From Pseudomonas sp. 8AS (GTDB lineage: Bacteria; Pseudomonadota; Gammaproteobacteria; Pseudomonadales; Pseudomonadaceae), in assembly GCF_902506505.1 (NCBI RefSeq), contig NZ_LR733406.1, positions 930,001 to 994,000 on the forward strand: a DNA stretch of 64,000 bases, written 5' to 3'. Position 1 is the first letter of the stretch, and every line of letters begins with the position of its first letter. A model generated the notes under the pieces. That model had not been told where the DNA came from. It saw only the letters and a program-made list of their open reading frames with translations, and did no database searches. This document shows positions 8,111 through 19,688 of the stretch, piece by piece. Made by a program: the position numbers and the translations under genes.

Positions 8111-8141
8111 AAAAAGCCCTGTCTCGCGACGGGGCTTTTTT
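8111..8141 (+). terminator. Intrinsic terminator after rpmA
   Basis: AAAAAGCCC-TGTC (8111-8123) pairs with GAC-GGGGCTTTTTT (8128-8141), with the T-run at its end. It separates rplU-rpmA from obg. Confidence 0.9.
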
Positions 8142-8175
8142 GTTTCTGTATATCCTGTATCCAGTGTTCCATTAG

Positions 8176-9429
<1,254 letters not shown>

Positions 9430-9490
9430 GGTATCGTACAGCGCCGCTTGATAGCGGCGTTGTGCTGACTGGCCAGTAGGATTTGACGAC

Positions 9491-10609
9491 ATGCGGGACA
9501 AGGTGACCGGCGCCCGGCGCTGGGTGGTGAAGATCGGTAGTGCGCTGCTGACGGCGGACGGGCGTGGTCTGGATCGTGCGGCCATGGCGGTGTGGGTCGA
9601 GCAGATGGTGGCGCTGCGCGAGGCGGGCGTCGAGCTGGTGCTGGTGTCCTCCGGGGCGGTGGCGGCCGGCATGAGTCGTCTGGGCTGGGCGTCCCGGCCG
9701 AGCGCGATCCATGAGTTGCAGGCTGCTGCTGCTGTCGGGCAGATGGGCCTGGTGCAGGCCTGGGAGTCCAGCTTCGGCGAGCACGGCAAGCACACCGCGC
9801 AGGTGCTGCTGACCCATGACGATCTGTCGGATCGCAAGCGCTACCTGAATGCGCGCAGCACCCTGCGCACCCTGGTCGAGCTCGGCACCATCCCGGTGAT
9901 CAACGAGAACGACACGGTGGTCACCGACGAGATTCGTTTCGGTGACAACGACACCCTGGCGGCGCTGGTGGCCAATCTGGTCGAGGCCGATCTGCTGGTG
10001 ATTCTCACCGACCGCGATGGCATGTTCGATGCAGATCCGCGGCACAATCCAGATGCCCAGCTGATTTTCGAGGCGCGCGCCGACGATCCGTCGCTGGATG
10101 CGGTGGCCGGCGGTACCGGTGGCGCGCTGGGGCGCGGCGGCATGCAGACCAAGCTGCGCGCCGCGCGCCTGGCGGCGCGCTCCGGAGCCTATACGGTGAT
10201 AGTCGGCGGGCGGATCGAGCGGGTGCTCGATCGGCTCAAGGCGGGCGAGCGCCTGGGCACCCTGCTGGCGCCCGAGCGCGGCCTGCTGGCGGCGCGCAAG
10301 CAGTGGCTGGCCGGGCATCTGCAGACGCGCGGTACGCTGACCCTGGACGCCGGGGCGGTGAAGGCGTTGCTGCAAGGGCACAAGAGTCTGTTGCCGGTCG
10401 GGGTCAAGGAAGTGCAGGGTAGCTTCCGGCGTGGCGAGATGGTGGTGTGCGTCGGTCCGGATGGTCGCGAGGTTGCCCGTGGTTTGGCCAACTACAGTGC
10501 CCTGGAGGCGCAGAAGATCGTCGGCCAGCCGTCGGATGCCATCGAGAAATTGCTGGGTTATGTCGATGAGCCCGAGCTGGTGCATCGGGATAACCTGATT
10601 CTGGTCTAA
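9491..10609 (+). CDS. proB: Glutamate 5-kinase
   Basis: This 372-residue enzyme phosphorylates glutamate to glutamyl 5-phosphate, the first step of proline synthesis. The amino-acid kinase domain (about 1-260) shows [28 protein letters not shown] and the [16 protein letters not shown] loop. A C-terminal PUA domain (about 275-372, from [14 protein letters not shown]) is present, as in full-length ProB; feedback control by proline maps to the kinase domain in E. coli. ATG at 9491, 61 bp after obg. The proA partner is not in the window. Confidence 0.96.
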   Translation: MRDKVTGARRWVVKIGSALLTADGRGLDRAAMAVWVEQMVALREAGVELVLVSSGAVAAGMSRLGWASRPSAIHELQAAAAVGQMGLVQAWESSFGEHGKHTAQVLLTHDDLSDRKRYLNARSTLRTLVELGTIPVINENDTVVTDEIRFGDNDTLAALVANLVEADLLVILTDRDGMFDADPRHNPDAQLIFEARADDPSLDAVAGGTGGALGRGGMQTKLRAARLAARSGAYTVIVGGRIERVLDRLKAGERLGTLLAPERGLLAARKQWLAGHLQTRGTLTLDAGAVKALLQGHKSLLPVGVKEVQGSFRRGEMVVCVGPDGREVARGLANYSALEAQKIVGQPSDAIEKLLGYVDEPELVHRDNLILV

Positions 10610-10620
10610 GGAGCGTGCCA

Positions 10621-11082
10621 ATGCATCGGGCGAAGGGATTGCTGGGAGGCTTGTTGCTGTTGCCGCTGATGGCGGCGGCGCAAGAGATTGGCGAGGTTTC
10701 CACGGTGTTCAAGTGGGTCGGGCCGAACGACAAAATTGTCGTCGAGGCCTTCGACGACCCGAAGGTGGAGGGGGTGACCTGCTACCTGTCGCGCGCCAAG
10801 ACCGGTGGCGTCAAGGGTGGCCTGGGCTTGGCCGAGGATCGCGCCGAGGCGTCGATTGCCTGTCGCCAGGTCGGGCCGATCCGCTTTGCCGGCAAGCTCA
10901 AGGATGGCGAGGAGGTGTTCAAGGAGCGTACCTCGCTGGTATTCAAGACCATGCAGGTGGTGCGCTTCTTTGACGAGGGGCGCAACACCCTGGTCTATCT
11001 GGTCTACAGCGACCGGATCATCGAGGGTAGTCCGCAGAACGCGGTGACCGCCATTCCGATCCTGCCCTGGGCGGGGCAGTAG
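10621..11082 (+). CDS. creA: CreA family secreted protein
   Basis: This 153-residue protein has an N-terminal signal peptide (hydrophobic [15 protein letters not shown], likely cleavage near residue 20). The body matches Cre[41 protein letters not shown] and [20 protein letters not shown]. Function is not established; E. coli CreA lies beside creBCD, which is absent here. An upstream GTG at 10615 is in frame, but the AAGGAG at 10608-10613 is better spaced to the ATG at 10621. It is 11 bp from proB and probably co-transcribed with it. Confidence 0.9.
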   Translation: MHRAKGLLGGLLLLPLMAAAQEIGEVSTVFKWVGPNDKIVVEAFDDPKVEGVTCYLSRAKTGGVKGGLGLAEDRAEASIACRQVGPIRFAGKLKDGEEVFKERTSLVFKTMQVVRFFDEGRNTLVYLVYSDRIIEGSPQNAVTAIPILPWAGQ

Positions 11083-11090
11083 GTCGATAA

Positions 11091-11117
11091 AAAGCCGGAG
11101 CATGCTCCGGCTTTTTT
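11091..11117 (+). terminator. Intrinsic terminator after creA
   Basis: AGCCGGAG (11093-11100), loop CATG, CTCCGGCT (11105-11112), then a T-run. It ends the proB-creA transcript. Confidence 0.92.
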
Positions 11118-11140
11118 CTGTCAGGCAAAATCCGGGCAAT

Positions 11141-11162
11141 AAAAAACCGGCCAGAGGCCGGT
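11141..11162 (-). terminator. Intrinsic terminator of rpsT
   Basis: On the minus strand ACCGGCC (11162-11156) pairs with GGCCGGT (11152-11146), followed by a six-T run. It faces the creA terminator. Confidence 0.88.
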
Positions 11163-11181
11163 TCTTCATGAGCGGTACATC

Positions 11182-11454
11182 TTAGGCGGCGGTAGCCAGT
11201 GCCTTGATGTGACCGTTCAGGCGGCTCTTGTGACGAGCTGCTTTGTTCTTGTGGATGATGCCTTTGTCGGCCATGCGGTCGATTACAGGCACAGCCAGAA
11301 CGTAAGCGGTTTGCGCTTTTTCCAGGTCCTTGGCGTCGATAGCCTTGACCACGTTCTTGATGTAGGTACGAACCATGGAGCGCAGGCTGGCGTTATGGCT
11401 ACGACGCTTCTCAGCCTGTTTTGCGCGTTTTTTGGCAGAAGGTGTATTGGCCAC
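11182..11454 (-). CDS. rpsT: 30S ribosomal protein S20 (GTG start)
   Basis: This 90-residue basic helical protein binds 16S rRNA in the small subunit. It reads (M)[17 protein letters not shown] and ends [10 protein letters not shown]. The start is GTG at 11454-11452, preceded by GAGGAGCT; a longer in-frame reading to 11493 would add 13 residues not found in S20. A non-ATG start is notable because E. coli rpsT uses UUG and is autoregulated through it; similar control here is inferred. It is divergent from murJ, with its own promoter and terminator. Confidence 0.97.
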   Translation of the reverse strand: MANTPSAKKRAKQAEKRRSHNASLRSMVRTYIKNVVKAIDAKDLEKAQTAYVLAVPVIDRMADKGIIHKNKAARHKSRLNGHIKALATAA

Positions 11455-11505
11455 CGTCAAGCTCCTCGAGAAAAAACTGGGGGATAGCAACAAATAAGGC
11501 CGCGA

Positions 11506-11534
11506 ATCATGCCGAGGCGAGGCTCATATGTCAA
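11506..11534 (-). promoter_or_regulatory. Sigma-70 promoter of rpsT
   Basis: On the minus strand TTGACA (11534-11529), 17-nt spacer, CATGAT (11511-11506). The start site would be near 11499, giving a leader of about 45 nt. Confidence 0.8.
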
Positions 11535-11648
11535 GCGCATTAGCATCCCGGTGTGCTGGCCTGACCAGTGGCGTGCCGTTACACTCGACGCCTTTGCGCG
11601 GCAGCGGATTGTCCGCGACTGCGCGCGTTTGCGGAAGTCGAATATTCC

Positions 11649-13193
11649 ATGAATTTGCTCAAGTCGCTGGCGGCCGTCAGCTCCCTGACCATGCTTTCCC
11701 GGGTGCTGGGCTTCGTTCGCGATACCTTGATTGCGCGGATTTTCGGTGCCGGAGTCGCCTCGGATGCCTGGGTGGTGGCCTTCAAGCTGCCTAACCTGCT
11801 GCGCCGGATCTTTGCCGAGGGCGCCTTCTCTCAGGCCTTCGTGCCGATTCTGGCGGAGTACAAGACCCAGCAGGGTGACGAGGCGGCGCGAACCTTTGTT
11901 GCCTATGTCTCGGGTCTGCTGACCCTGGTGCTGGCGCTGGTCACCTTGCTCGGCATACTGGCGGCGCCCTGGATCGTATGGATTTCCGCGCCAGGCTTTG
12001 CCGATGAGGCTGATCGCTTCGGCCTGACGGTCGATCTGTTGCAGGTGACCTTTCCTTACATCCTGCTGATCTCGTTGTCATCGCTGGCCGGCGCGGTGCT
12101 GAACACCTGGAACCGCTTCTCGGTGCCGGCCTTTGTGCCGACCTTGCTGAATGTCAGCATGATCATCTTCATGCTGTTCCTCGCGCCTTATTTCGACCCG
12201 CCGATCATGGCGCTGGCCTGGGCTGTGCTGGTTGGCGGCCTGCTGCAGATGCTTTACCAGCTGCCGCACCTGAAGAAGATCGGCATGCTCGTGCTGCCGC
12301 GCCTGAGCTTTCGCGATACCGGCGTGTGGCGTGTGCTCAAGCAGATGGGGCCGGCGATCTTCGGCGTGTCGGTCAGCCAGATCTCGCTGATCATCAATAC
12401 GATCTTCGCCTCCTTCCTGGTCGCCGGTTCGGTGTCCTGGATGTACTACGCCGACCGTCTGATGGAGCTGCCGTCCGGGGTGCTGGGGGTGGCGCTGGGC
12501 ACCATCCTGTTGCCAGCCTTGTCGAAAACCTATTCCAGTGCCAATCGTGAGGATTATTCTCGTTTGCTCGATTGGGGGCTGCGCCTGTGCTTTCTGTTGG
12601 TGCTGCCGTCTGCGCTGGCGTTGGCGGTGCTGGCCGAGCCGCTAACCGTTTCGCTGTTCCAGTACGGCAAGTTCACGGCCAGCGATGCTGATATGACTCA
12701 GAGGGCGTTGATCGCCTATTCGGTCGGTTTGCTTGGTATTACCCTGATCAAAATCCTGGCGCCCGGCTTCTATGCCCAGCAGAACATCAAGACGCCGGTG
12801 AAGATTGCCGTTGTCAGTCTGCTTGCCACGCAGTTGATGAACGTGCTGTTCGTCTTCGTGATTCCCCTGGCGCATGCCGGCCTGGCGCTGTCCATCAGCT
12901 TGGCCGCCTGCCTGAATGCTGCGCTGCTGTATTGGCGGTTGTGCAAGGGCGGGTTGTACCAGCCGCAGGCTGGCTGGCTGTTATTCCTCGGCAAGTTGTC
13001 GCTTGCGCTATTGGTAATGGTCGTGGCGCTGCTGCTGGCCATGCATTTCATGCCGCCATGGGCTGATGACGGCATGCTCTGGCGTCTGCTGCGTCTTGCG
13101 GCGCTGGTGCTGGGCGGGGGGCTGGTCTATTTCTGTGTGCTGGTGCTGCTGGGCTTCCGTTTGCGCGATTTCGCCCGGCGCGCAGTGCGCTGA
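11649..13193 (+). CDS. murJ: Lipid II flippase MurJ (MviN)
   Basis: This 514-residue polytopic inner-membrane protein of the MOP superfamily flips lipid II for peptidoglycan synthesis. It begins [22 protein letters not shown] and shows the conserved [15 protein letters not shown] stretch, with about 14 hydrophobic helices over its length. The frame is open to 11568, but the ATG at 11649 gives the normal N-terminus. It is divergent from rpsT and upstream of ribF, as in PAO1. Confidence 0.96.
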   Translation: MNLLKSLAAVSSLTMLSRVLGFVRDTLIARIFGAGVASDAWVVAFKLPNLLRRIFAEGAFSQAFVPILAEYKTQQGDEAARTFVAYVSGLLTLVLALVTLLGILAAPWIVWISAPGFADEADRFGLTVDLLQVTFPYILLISLSSLAGAVLNTWNRFSVPAFVPTLLNVSMIIFMLFLAPYFDPPIMALAWAVLVGGLLQMLYQLPHLKKIGMLVLPRLSFRDTGVWRVLKQMGPAIFGVSVSQISLIINTIFASFLVAGSVSWMYYADRLMELPSGVLGVALGTILLPALSKTYSSANREDYSRLLDWGLRLCFLLVLPSALALAVLAEPLTVSLFQYGKFTASDADMTQRALIAYSVGLLGITLIKILAPGFYAQQNIKTPVKIAVVSLLATQLMNVLFVFVIPLAHAGLALSISLAACLNAALLYWRLCKGGLYQPQAGWLLFLGKLSLALLVMVVALLLAMHFMPPWADDGMLWRLLRLAALVLGGGLVYFCVLVLLGFRLRDFARRAVR

Positions 13194-13220
13194 CGGCGCG
13201 GATGACGGACGCACTGCCTG

Positions 13221-13247
13221 TTGTCCGTCGCCGCCTGTGCGTATAAT
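13221..13247 (+). promoter_or_regulatory. Probable promoter of ribF-ileS-lspA-fkpB-ispH
   Basis: A perfect -10 TATAAT lies at 13242-13247. The best -35 is TTGTCC at 13221-13226, but the spacer is only 15 nt. It lies in the 82-bp gap between murJ and ribF. Confidence 0.5.
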
Positions 13248-13275
13248 CGACCACTTTGTAAGCAAGAAGCGCGCT

Positions 13276-14214
13276 ATGCAGCTGGTCCGCGGTCTTCACA
13301 ATCTGCTACCCCTGAGCCAGGGATGCGTTGCCACGATCGGCAATTTCGACGGCGTGCACCGGGGCCACCAGGCCATCCTGGCGCGCTTGCGCGAGCGTGC
13401 GATCGAGCTCGGCGTGCCCAGTTGCGTGGTGATCTTCGAGCCCCAGCCGCGCGAGTTCTTCGGCCCCGATACGGCGCCGGCGCGTCTGACCCGTCTGCGT
13501 GAGAAGCTCGAACTGCTGGCCGGGCAGGGTGTCGATCTGGTGCTGTGCCTGGCGTTCAACCGGCGTCTGCGCGAACTGTCGGCGGCCGAGTTCGTGCGCC
13601 AGGTGCTGGTCGACGGCCTGGGCGTCAAACATCTGGAAGTCGGCGACGATTTCCGCTTCGGTTGCGATCGTTCGGGCGATTTCGCCTTCCTGGTGCAGGC
13701 TGGCGAGCAGCAGGGGTTCAGCGTCGAAGCGGCGTTGACCGTCGAGCTGGATGCCGATCGGGTCAGCAGCACCCGGGTGCGCCAGGCGCTGCAGGCTGGC
13801 GAGCTGGAGCTGGCGGAACGTCTGCTCGGCCGCCCCTTCGCCTTGAGCGGGCGGGTGCTGCACGGGCAGAAACTGGCGCGCCAGCTCGGCACGCCGACTG
13901 CCAATGTGCAGCTCAAGCGGCGCCAGCCGCCGCTGCGCGGGGTGTTTCTGGTCAGTGCGCTGGTCGATGGCCGGCGTTACCGGGGAGTGGCCAATATCGG
14001 CCAGCGACCGACGGTCGCCGGCGATGGTCGCCCCCACCTGGAAGTGCATCTGCTGGATTTCGCCGGCGACCTGTATGGCCGGCGCCTGACGGTGATTTTC
14101 CACCACAAGCTGCGCGATGAGCAGCGTTTCGCCTCGCTGGAGGCGCTGAAGGCAGCGATAGACGCGGATGTCGCTGCCGCCCGGGCCTACTGGCTGGGTC
14201 AGCCGCTTGATTGA
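13276..14214 (+). CDS. ribF: Bifunctional riboflavin kinase / FAD synthetase
   Basis: This 312-residue enzyme converts riboflavin to FMN and then to FAD. The N-terminal nucleotidyltransferase domain contains GNFDGVHRGH (residues 22-31), and the C-terminal flavokinase domain (about 185-305) contains LGTPTANVQL and GVANIGQRPT. The long frame extends upstream to 13066 inside murJ, but the ATG at 13276 matches the family N-terminus MQLVRGLHNL. It is the first gene of the ribF-ileS-lspA-fkpB-ispH cluster conserved in E. coli. Confidence 0.96.
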   Translation: MQLVRGLHNLLPLSQGCVATIGNFDGVHRGHQAILARLRERAIELGVPSCVVIFEPQPREFFGPDTAPARLTRLREKLELLAGQGVDLVLCLAFNRRLRELSAAEFVRQVLVDGLGVKHLEVGDDFRFGCDRSGDFAFLVQAGEQQGFSVEAALTVELDADRVSSTRVRQALQAGELELAERLLGRPFALSGRVLHGQKLARQLGTPTANVQLKRRQPPLRGVFLVSALVDGRRYRGVANIGQRPTVAGDGRPHLEVHLLDFAGDLYGRRLTVIFHHKLRDEQRFASLEALKAAIDADVAAARAYWLGQPLD

Positions 14215-14249
14215 TCACCGCTTGACTGAATTGAGCCCAAGAGCCTGAG

Positions 14250-17081
14250 ATGACCGACTACAAAGCCACGCTGAACCTCCCGGATACTGCCTTCCCGATG
14301 AAAGCCGGCCTGCCGCAGCGCGAGCCGGAAACCCTGGCGCGCTGGGACAGCATTGGCCTGTACCAGAAGCTGCGGCAGCTCGGCGCGAACCGGCCGAAGT
14401 TCGTCCTGCACGACGGCCCGCCCTATGCCAACGGCAGCATCCACATCGGTCACGCGGTCAACAAGATCCTCAAGGACATGATCGTCCGCTCCAAGACCCT
14501 GTCCGGTTTCGACGCCCCCTATGTGCCGGGCTGGGACTGCCACGGCCTGCCGATCGAGCACAAGGTCGAGACCACTTTCGGCAAGAACCAGCCGTCCGAC
14601 CTGACCCGCGAGCGCTGCCGTACCTATGCCGGCGAGCAGATCGAAGGGCAGAAGGCCGACTTCATCCGTCTCGGTGTGCTGGGCGACTGGGACAATCCGT
14701 ACAAGACCATGGCCTTCGCCAACGAGGCCGGGGAAATCCGCGCCCTGGCCGAGATGGTCAAGCAGGGCTTCGTGTTCAAGGGCCTGAAGCCGGTCAACTG
14801 GTGCTTCGATTGCGGTTCGGCGCTGGCCGAAGCGGAAGTCGAGTACCAGGACAAGAAGTCCGATGCCATCGACGTGGCGTTCGTCGTCGAGGATGCCGCC
14901 AAGCTGGCTGCTGCCTTCAGTCTGACCGACTTGAGCAAGCCGGCCAGCATCGTGATCTGGACCACCACGCCCTGGACCATTCCGGCCAACCAGGCGCTCA
15001 ACGTCCACCCCGAATTCACCTACGCCCTGGTCGATACCGGCGAACGCCTGCTGCTGCTGGCCGAAGAACTGGTCGAAAGCTGCCTGGCGCGCTACGGCCT
15101 GCAAGGCGAGGTGCTGGCCACCACCCAGGGCGCGAAGCTGGAGCACATCCGCTTCCGTCACCCCTTCTATGAGCGTTTCGCGCCGGTCTACCTGGCCGAA
15201 TACGTCGAGCTGGGCGCCGGTACCGGCATCGTCCACTCGGCGCCGGCCTACGGCGAGGACGACTTCCGTTCGTGCAAGCAGTACGGCATGAGCAACGACG
15301 ACATCCTCAGCCCGGTGCAGAGCAACGGCGTATATGTCAGCGACCTGCCGTTCTTCGGCGGCCAGTTCATCTGGAAGGCCAACCCGGCCATCGTCGCCAA
15401 GCTCGACGAAGTCGGCGCGCTGCTCAAGCACGAGGCGATCCAGCACAGCTATATGCACTGCTGGCGGCACAAGACCCCGCTGATCTACCGCGCCACCGCG
15501 CAGTGGTTCGTCGGCATGGACAAGACCCCGAATGACGGTGCGACCCTGCGCGAGCGCGCCCTGGCCGCTATCGAGCAGACCGAATTCGTCCCGGGCTGGG
15601 GCCAGGCGCGCCTGCACAGCATGATCGCCGGGCGCCCGGACTGGTGCATCTCGCGCCAGCGCAACTGGGGCGTGCCGATCCCGTTCTTCCTGCACAAGGA
15701 AAGCGGCGAGCTGCACCCGCGTACCGTCGAGCTGATGGAAGAAGTGGCCAGGCGCGTCGAGGAGCAAGGCATCGAGGCTTGGTTCAAGCTGGATGCCGCG
15801 GAGCTGCTGGGTGCCGAGGCGGCGCAGTACGACAAGATCAGCGATACCCTGGACGTCTGGTTCGACTCCGGCACCACCCACTGGCACGTGATGCGTGGCT
15901 CGCACCCGATGGGGCACGAGCACGGCCCGCGCGCCGACCTCTACCTGGAAGGTTCCGACCAGCACCGCGGCTGGTTCCATTCGTCCCTGCTGACCGGCAG
16001 TGCCATCGACGGCCATGCGCCGTACAAGGCCCTGCTGACCCACGGCTTCGTGGTCGACGAGAACGGCCGCAAGATGTCCAAGTCGCTGGGCAACGTGGTC
16101 GCCCCGCAGGAGGTCAACGACAGCCTGGGTGCCGACATCATGCGCCTGTGGGTATCGTCCACCGACTACTCGGGCGAGATGGCCGTGTCCAAGGTCATCC
16201 TGCAGCGCAGCGCCGATGCCTATCGGCGTATCCGCAACACCACGCGCTTCCTGCTTTCCAACCTGAACGGCTTCGACCCGGCCAAGGACCTGCTGCCGGT
16301 CGAGCAGATGCTCGATCTGGATCGCTGGGCCCTGGATGCCGCGGCGCGTCTGCAGGACGAAGTGATCGAAGCCTACGGCGAATACCGCTTCTGGAACGTC
16401 TACCAGAAGGTGCACAACTTCTGCGTGCAGGAGCTGGGCGGCTTCTATCTCGACATCATCAAGGACCGCCAGTACACCACCGCGGCCAATAGCGTGGCGC
16501 GGCGCTCCTGCCAGACCGCGCTGTTCCACATCGCCGAGGCGCTGGTGCGCTGGATCGCGCCGATCCTGGCCTTTACCGCCGATGAGATCTGGCAGTTCCT
16601 GCCGGGCGAGCGCAACGAGTCGGTGATGCTCAATACCTGGTACACCGGCCTGCAGCGCCTGCCGGAAGGCTTCGCGCTGGATCGCGCCTACTGGGATCAG
16701 GTCATGGCGGTGAAAGCCGCGGTGAACAAGGAGCTGGAAAACCTGCGCGCGGCCAAGGCCATTGGCGGCAGCCTGCAGGCGGAAGTCACCCTGTACGGCG
16801 AAGAGGCGCTGCAGGGCGCACTGGCCAAGCTGGGCGACGAGCTGCGTTTCGCCCTGATCACCTCGGCTGCCTCGCTGGCACCACTGGCCGATGCGCCGGC
16901 CGATGCGGTGGTGACCGAAGTCGCCGGGCTGAAGCTGAAGATCGTCAAGTCGGCCCATGCCAAGTGCGGGCGTTGCTGGCACTTCCGCGCCGATGTTGGC
17001 AGCCATGCCGCGCATCCCGAGCTGTGCGAGCGTTGCGTGAGCAACATCGAAGGCGCCGGCGAGGTGCGTGAGCATGCCTGA
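14250..17081 (+). CDS. ileS: Isoleucyl-tRNA synthetase
   Basis: This 943-residue class I synthetase charges tRNA-Ile. HIGH motif: HIGH at residues 65-68 after PPYANGS. KMSKS motif at 608-612. The CP1 editing domain lies between, and a C-terminal zinc site is formed by Cys906, Cys909, Cys926 and Cys929. This zinc-containing short form (about 940 residues) is the usual bacterial type rather than the mupirocin-resistant type. ATG at 14250; the stop overlaps the lspA start by 8 bp. Confidence 0.98.
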   Translation: MTDYKATLNLPDTAFPMKAGLPQREPETLARWDSIGLYQKLRQLGANRPKFVLHDGPPYANGSIHIGHAVNKILKDMIVRSKTLSGFDAPYVPGWDCHGLPIEHKVETTFGKNQPSDLTRERCRTYAGEQIEGQKADFIRLGVLGDWDNPYKTMAFANEAGEIRALAEMVKQGFVFKGLKPVNWCFDCGSALAEAEVEYQDKKSDAIDVAFVVEDAAKLAAAFSLTDLSKPASIVIWTTTPWTIPANQALNVHPEFTYALVDTGERLLLLAEELVESCLARYGLQGEVLATTQGAKLEHIRFRHPFYERFAPVYLAEYVELGAGTGIVHSAPAYGEDDFRSCKQYGMSNDDILSPVQSNGVYVSDLPFFGGQFIWKANPAIVAKLDEVGALLKHEAIQHSYMHCWRHKTPLIYRATAQWFVGMDKTPNDGATLRERALAAIEQTEFVPGWGQARLHSMIAGRPDWCISRQRNWGVPIPFFLHKESGELHPRTVELMEEVARRVEEQGIEAWFKLDAAELLGAEAAQYDKISDTLDVWFDSGTTHWHVMRGSHPMGHEHGPRADLYLEGSDQHRGWFHSSLLTGSAIDGHAPYKALLTHGFVVDENGRKMSKSLGNVVAPQEVNDSLGADIMRLWVSSTDYSGEMAVSKVILQRSADAYRRIRNTTRFLLSNLNGFDPAKDLLPVEQMLDLDRWALDAAARLQDEVIEAYGEYRFWNVYQKVHNFCVQELGGFYLDIIKDRQYTTAANSVARRSCQTALFHIAEALVRWIAPILAFTADEIWQFLPGERNESVMLNTWYTGLQRLPEGFALDRAYWDQVMAVKAAVNKELENLRAAKAIGGSLQAEVTLYGEEALQGALAKLGDELRFALITSAASLAPLADAPADAVVTEVAGLKLKIVKSAHAKCGRCWHFRADVGSHAAHPELCERCVSNIEGAGEVREHA

Positions 17082-17583
17082 GGTCAGCCGTTTCGGGCGC
17101 CTGGCCTGGCTGTGGCTGGCGCTGCTGGTGTTCGTCCTCGACCAGGGCAGCAAGCAGGTGGTGCTGCAGGTACTCGAGTATGGCCAGCGCGTGGTCGTAC
17201 TCGATGGCTATTTCGACTGGATCCATGTGTACAACCGCGGCGCCGCCTTCAGTTTCCTGGCCGGCGAGTCCGGCTGGCAGCGCTGGTTCTTTGCTGCCAT
17301 CGCCCTGGGCGTCAGCGCGGTGCTGGTGGTCTGGATGAAGCGCCTGAAGGCCGATGAAACCTGGCTGGCCATCGCCCTGGCCCTGGTGCTGGGCGGGGCG
17401 CTGGGCAATCTGTATGACCGTATCGTGCTCGGTCATGTGGTCGACTTCATCCTCGTGCACTGGCAGAGCCAGTATTACTTCCCCGCCTTCAATCTGGCGG
17501 ACAGCGGCATTACCGTCGGCGCCGTGATGCTGGCGCTGGATATGTTCAAGAGCAAGAAGTCCGGAGAACCTGCACATGACTGA
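17074..17583 (+). CDS. lspA: Lipoprotein signal peptidase (signal peptidase II)
   Basis: This 169-residue inner-membrane aspartyl protease cleaves prolipoprotein signal peptides after lipidation. There are four membrane helices. The catalytic dyad is Asp124 (HVVDF) and Asp143 (NLADSG), the same numbering as P. aeruginosa LspA, which supports ATG 17074 over the in-frame GTG at 17068. Its start overlaps ileS by 8 bp, and its end overlaps fkpB by 8 bp. The window also encodes its likely substrates (BamD, LptE, the MltB-type transglycosylase) and the next enzyme, Lnt. Confidence 0.97.
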   Translation: MPEVSRFGRLAWLWLALLVFVLDQGSKQVVLQVLEYGQRVVVLDGYFDWIHVYNRGAAFSFLAGESGWQRWFFAAIALGVSAVLVVWMKRLKADETWLAIALALVLGGALGNLYDRIVLGHVVDFILVHWQSQYYFPAFNLADSGITVGAVMLALDMFKSKKSGEPAHD

Positions 17584-18013
17584 GCAACGTATTGGCCCGG
17601 ACAGGGAAGTCACCCTGCATTTCGCCCTCAAGCTGGCTAATGGCGACGTGGTCGACAGTACCTTCGACAAGCAGCCGGCGACCTTCAAGGTCGGCGATGG
17701 CAATCTGCTGCCGGGTTTCGAGGCGGCCTTGTTCGGCTTCAAGGCCGGCGACAAGCGCGTGGTACAGGTCGAGCCGGAAAACGCCTTCGGCCAGCCCAAT
17801 CCGCAGAATGTGCAGGTGATGCCGCGTGCGCAGTTCCAGGATATGGAGCTGTCCGAAGGGCTGCTGGTGATTTTCAACGATGCGGCCAACGCCGAGCTGC
17901 CTGGGGTGGTCAAAGCTTTTGACGACACCCAGGTGACCATCGACTTCAATCACCCGCTGGCCGGCAAGACGCTGAACTTCGAGGTGGAAATCATCGAGGT
18001 TCGCCTGGTCTGA
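17576..18013 (+). CDS. fkpB: FKBP-type peptidyl-prolyl isomerase, SlyD/FkpB type
   Basis: This 145-residue cytosolic protein has a FKBP core ([20 protein letters not shown] and [18 protein letters not shown]) split by an IF chaperone insert, as in SlyD-like proteins. It lacks the His/Cys-rich metal tail of SlyD, which fits FkpB (SlpA). ATG at 17576 overlaps lspA. The lspA-fkpB-ispH order is the same as in E. coli. Confidence 0.93.
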   Translation: MTEQRIGPDREVTLHFALKLANGDVVDSTFDKQPATFKVGDGNLLPGFEAALFGFKAGDKRVVQVEPENAFGQPNPQNVQVMPRAQFQDMELSEGLLVIFNDAANAELPGVVKAFDDTQVTIDFNHPLAGKTLNFEVEIIEVRLV

Positions 18014-18095
18014 TGCCGGCTGGCCGCGCCGCCATGGTGCGGCCGTAGGCTCCGCATCCACATCCCTTTTTTGCGCACTTCCCGAGATCGCCAGC

Positions 18096-19043
18096 ATGCA
18101 AATCAAACTCGCCAACCCCCGCGGCTTCTGCGCCGGTGTCGATCGCGCGATCGAGATCGTCAACCGCGCCCTGGAAGTGTTTGGTCCGCCGATCTACGTG
18201 CGTCATGAAGTGGTGCACAACAAGTTCGTGGTCGAGGATTTGCGCGCGCGCGGCGCCATCTTCGTCGAGGAGCTGGAGCAGGTCCCGGACGACGTCATCG
18301 TCATCTTCAGTGCCCATGGCGTGTCCCAGGCGGTGCGTCAGGAAGCCGAGGCGCGCGGCCTCAAGGTGTTCGATGCGACCTGCCCGCTGGTGACCAAGGT
18401 GCACATGGAAGTGGCGCGCTACAGCCGTGACGGCCGCGAGTGCATCCTCATCGGCCATGCCGGGCACCCGGAAGTCGAGGGCACCATGGGCCAGTACGAC
18501 GCGGCCAACGGCGGCGCCATCTACCTGGTTGAGGATGAGGCGGACGTTGCCAGGCTGCAGGTGCGCAACCCCGAACAACTGGCCTTCGTCACCCAGACCA
18601 CCTTGTCGATGGATGACACCAGCCGGGTCATCGACGCGTTGCGGGCCAAGTACCCGAGCATCGGCGGCCCGCGCAAGGACGACATCTGCTACGCCACCCA
18701 GAATCGCCAGGATGCGGTCAAGCAGCTGGCAGCCGAATGCGATGTGGTGCTGGTGGTGGGCAGTCCAAACAGCTCCAACTCCAATCGCCTGCGCGAACTG
18801 GCCGAGCGCCTGGAGACTCCGGCCTATCTCATCGATGGCGCCGAAGACCTGCGCCAGGAATGGTTTGCCGGTAAGTCGCTGATCGGCATCACGGCCGGTG
18901 CTTCCGCCCCGGAAGTGCTGGTGCGGGGGGTCATCGAGCAGCTCAAGGCCTGGGGGGCTAATGCCGTCATGGAAGTGGAAGGGCGCCTGGAGAATGTGAC
19001 CTTCTCGATGCCCAAAGAGCTGCGTCTGACCCCCATTTCATAA
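18096..19043 (+). CDS. ispH: 4-hydroxy-3-methylbut-2-enyl diphosphate reductase (IspH/LytB)
   Basis: This 315-residue iron-sulfur enzyme makes IPP and DMAPP in the last step of the MEP pathway. The three cluster cysteines are Cys12 ([10 protein letters not shown]), Cys96 (DATCPLV) and Cys198 (DICYATQNR). The conserved [17 protein letters not shown] and [13 protein letters not shown] motifs are present. ATG at 18096, 82 bp after fkpB. Its last 6 bp overlap the end of the convergent fimT-like gene. Confidence 0.97.
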   Translation: MQIKLANPRGFCAGVDRAIEIVNRALEVFGPPIYVRHEVVHNKFVVEDLRARGAIFVEELEQVPDDVIVIFSAHGVSQAVRQEAEARGLKVFDATCPLVTKVHMEVARYSRDGRECILIGHAGHPEVEGTMGQYDAANGGAIYLVEDEADVARLQVRNPEQLAFVTQTTLSMDDTSRVIDALRAKYPSIGGPRKDDICYATQNRQDAVKQLAAECDVVLVVGSPNSSNSNRLRELAERLETPAYLIDGAEDLRQEWFAGKSLIGITAGASAPEVLVRGVIEQLKAWGANAVMEVEGRLENVTFSMPKELRLTPIS

Positions 19044-19529
19044 GCAGCGCGCCGTTTCGCGCGTGATGCGTGCGCGCCCGGACTTGCTGACGATGACCTT
19101 GAAGTAGTAGTCGCTGTCCGCCGCACAAACACTAAAACTCCCCGCGGCAAAAGCCCCGCCGTTTTGCACTGCGGCGCCGTCCGGCATGAAGGTCGCGCCC
19201 GCTCGCCAAGTGCTGCTGCTCAGTATCCGTAGTGGCTCGGCTGCTGCGGCGCGCTGCGTCAGCACGCGCATATCAGGGGTGGCGGGATTGGTGGTTACCC
19301 GCCAGCCGCAACCCCAACAATTAATCGTGAGTGGCTGAATGCCTATGGGTTGCTGGCGCATGACTGCCAGATGGCGGGCATAGGCGAGATCCTGCCTGAG
19401 CTGTTGGGTGGCTGTATTCAGCCGGCTCTGTGTGACCCATGAGTCGACTGCAGGAGTGGCCGCTGCGGCAGCGATAGACAAAATCACCAAGGCGACGAGG
19501 CATTCGGCCAGGCTGGTTCCGTTTTCCAT
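19038..19529 (-). CDS. fimT: FimT-like minor pilin (GspH domain), reversed relative to the pilin operon
   Basis: This is a prepilin of about 163 residues. The type III signal is very short: MENG, then [16 protein letters not shown], with cleavage after Gly4 and Glu at mature position 5. The C-terminal GspH-like domain ends [16 protein letters not shown]. The GRAR at residues 151-154 fits the GRxR motif I recall as the DNA-binding tail of competence pilin FimT. Start is uncertain: ATG 19529 chosen, with ATG 19538 and GTG 19562 as alternatives and no strong ribosome site. In PAO1 fimT runs with fimU; here it is divergent from fimU and convergent with ispH, overlapping by 6 bp. Confidence 0.75.
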   Translation of the reverse strand: MENGTSLAECLVALVILSIAAAAATPAVDSWVTQSRLNTATQQLRQDLAYARHLAVMRQQPIGIQPLTINCWGCGWRVTTNPATPDMRVLTQRAAAAEPLRILSSSTWRAGATFMPDGAAVQNGGAFAAGSFSVCAADSDYYFKVIVSKSGRARITRETARCL

Positions 19530-19688
19530 AAGACACATCCATGTGCACTGGGAGTGATTCACGTTAGATCACCGGGTTCTTTCTCGCCAGTGACCTGCTG
19601 TCAGCAAAATGGTGCGGCCGTCGGTCGCCTGGCGACAGGCCAGACGCGGCTGATTAGGCTGCGGGCCACAGAAGACTGGAGGTGCAGG

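Noticed and set aside
9442..9459. Hairpin CGCCGC/GCGGCG between obg and proB as a terminator
   Set aside because: Only 6 bp of stem and no T-run; too weak to list as a terminator.
14199..17153. 984-codon open frame on the minus strand opposite ileS
   Set aside because: A GC-rich shadow: ileS on the other strand has every catalytic motif, and the antisense product shows no domain or motif.
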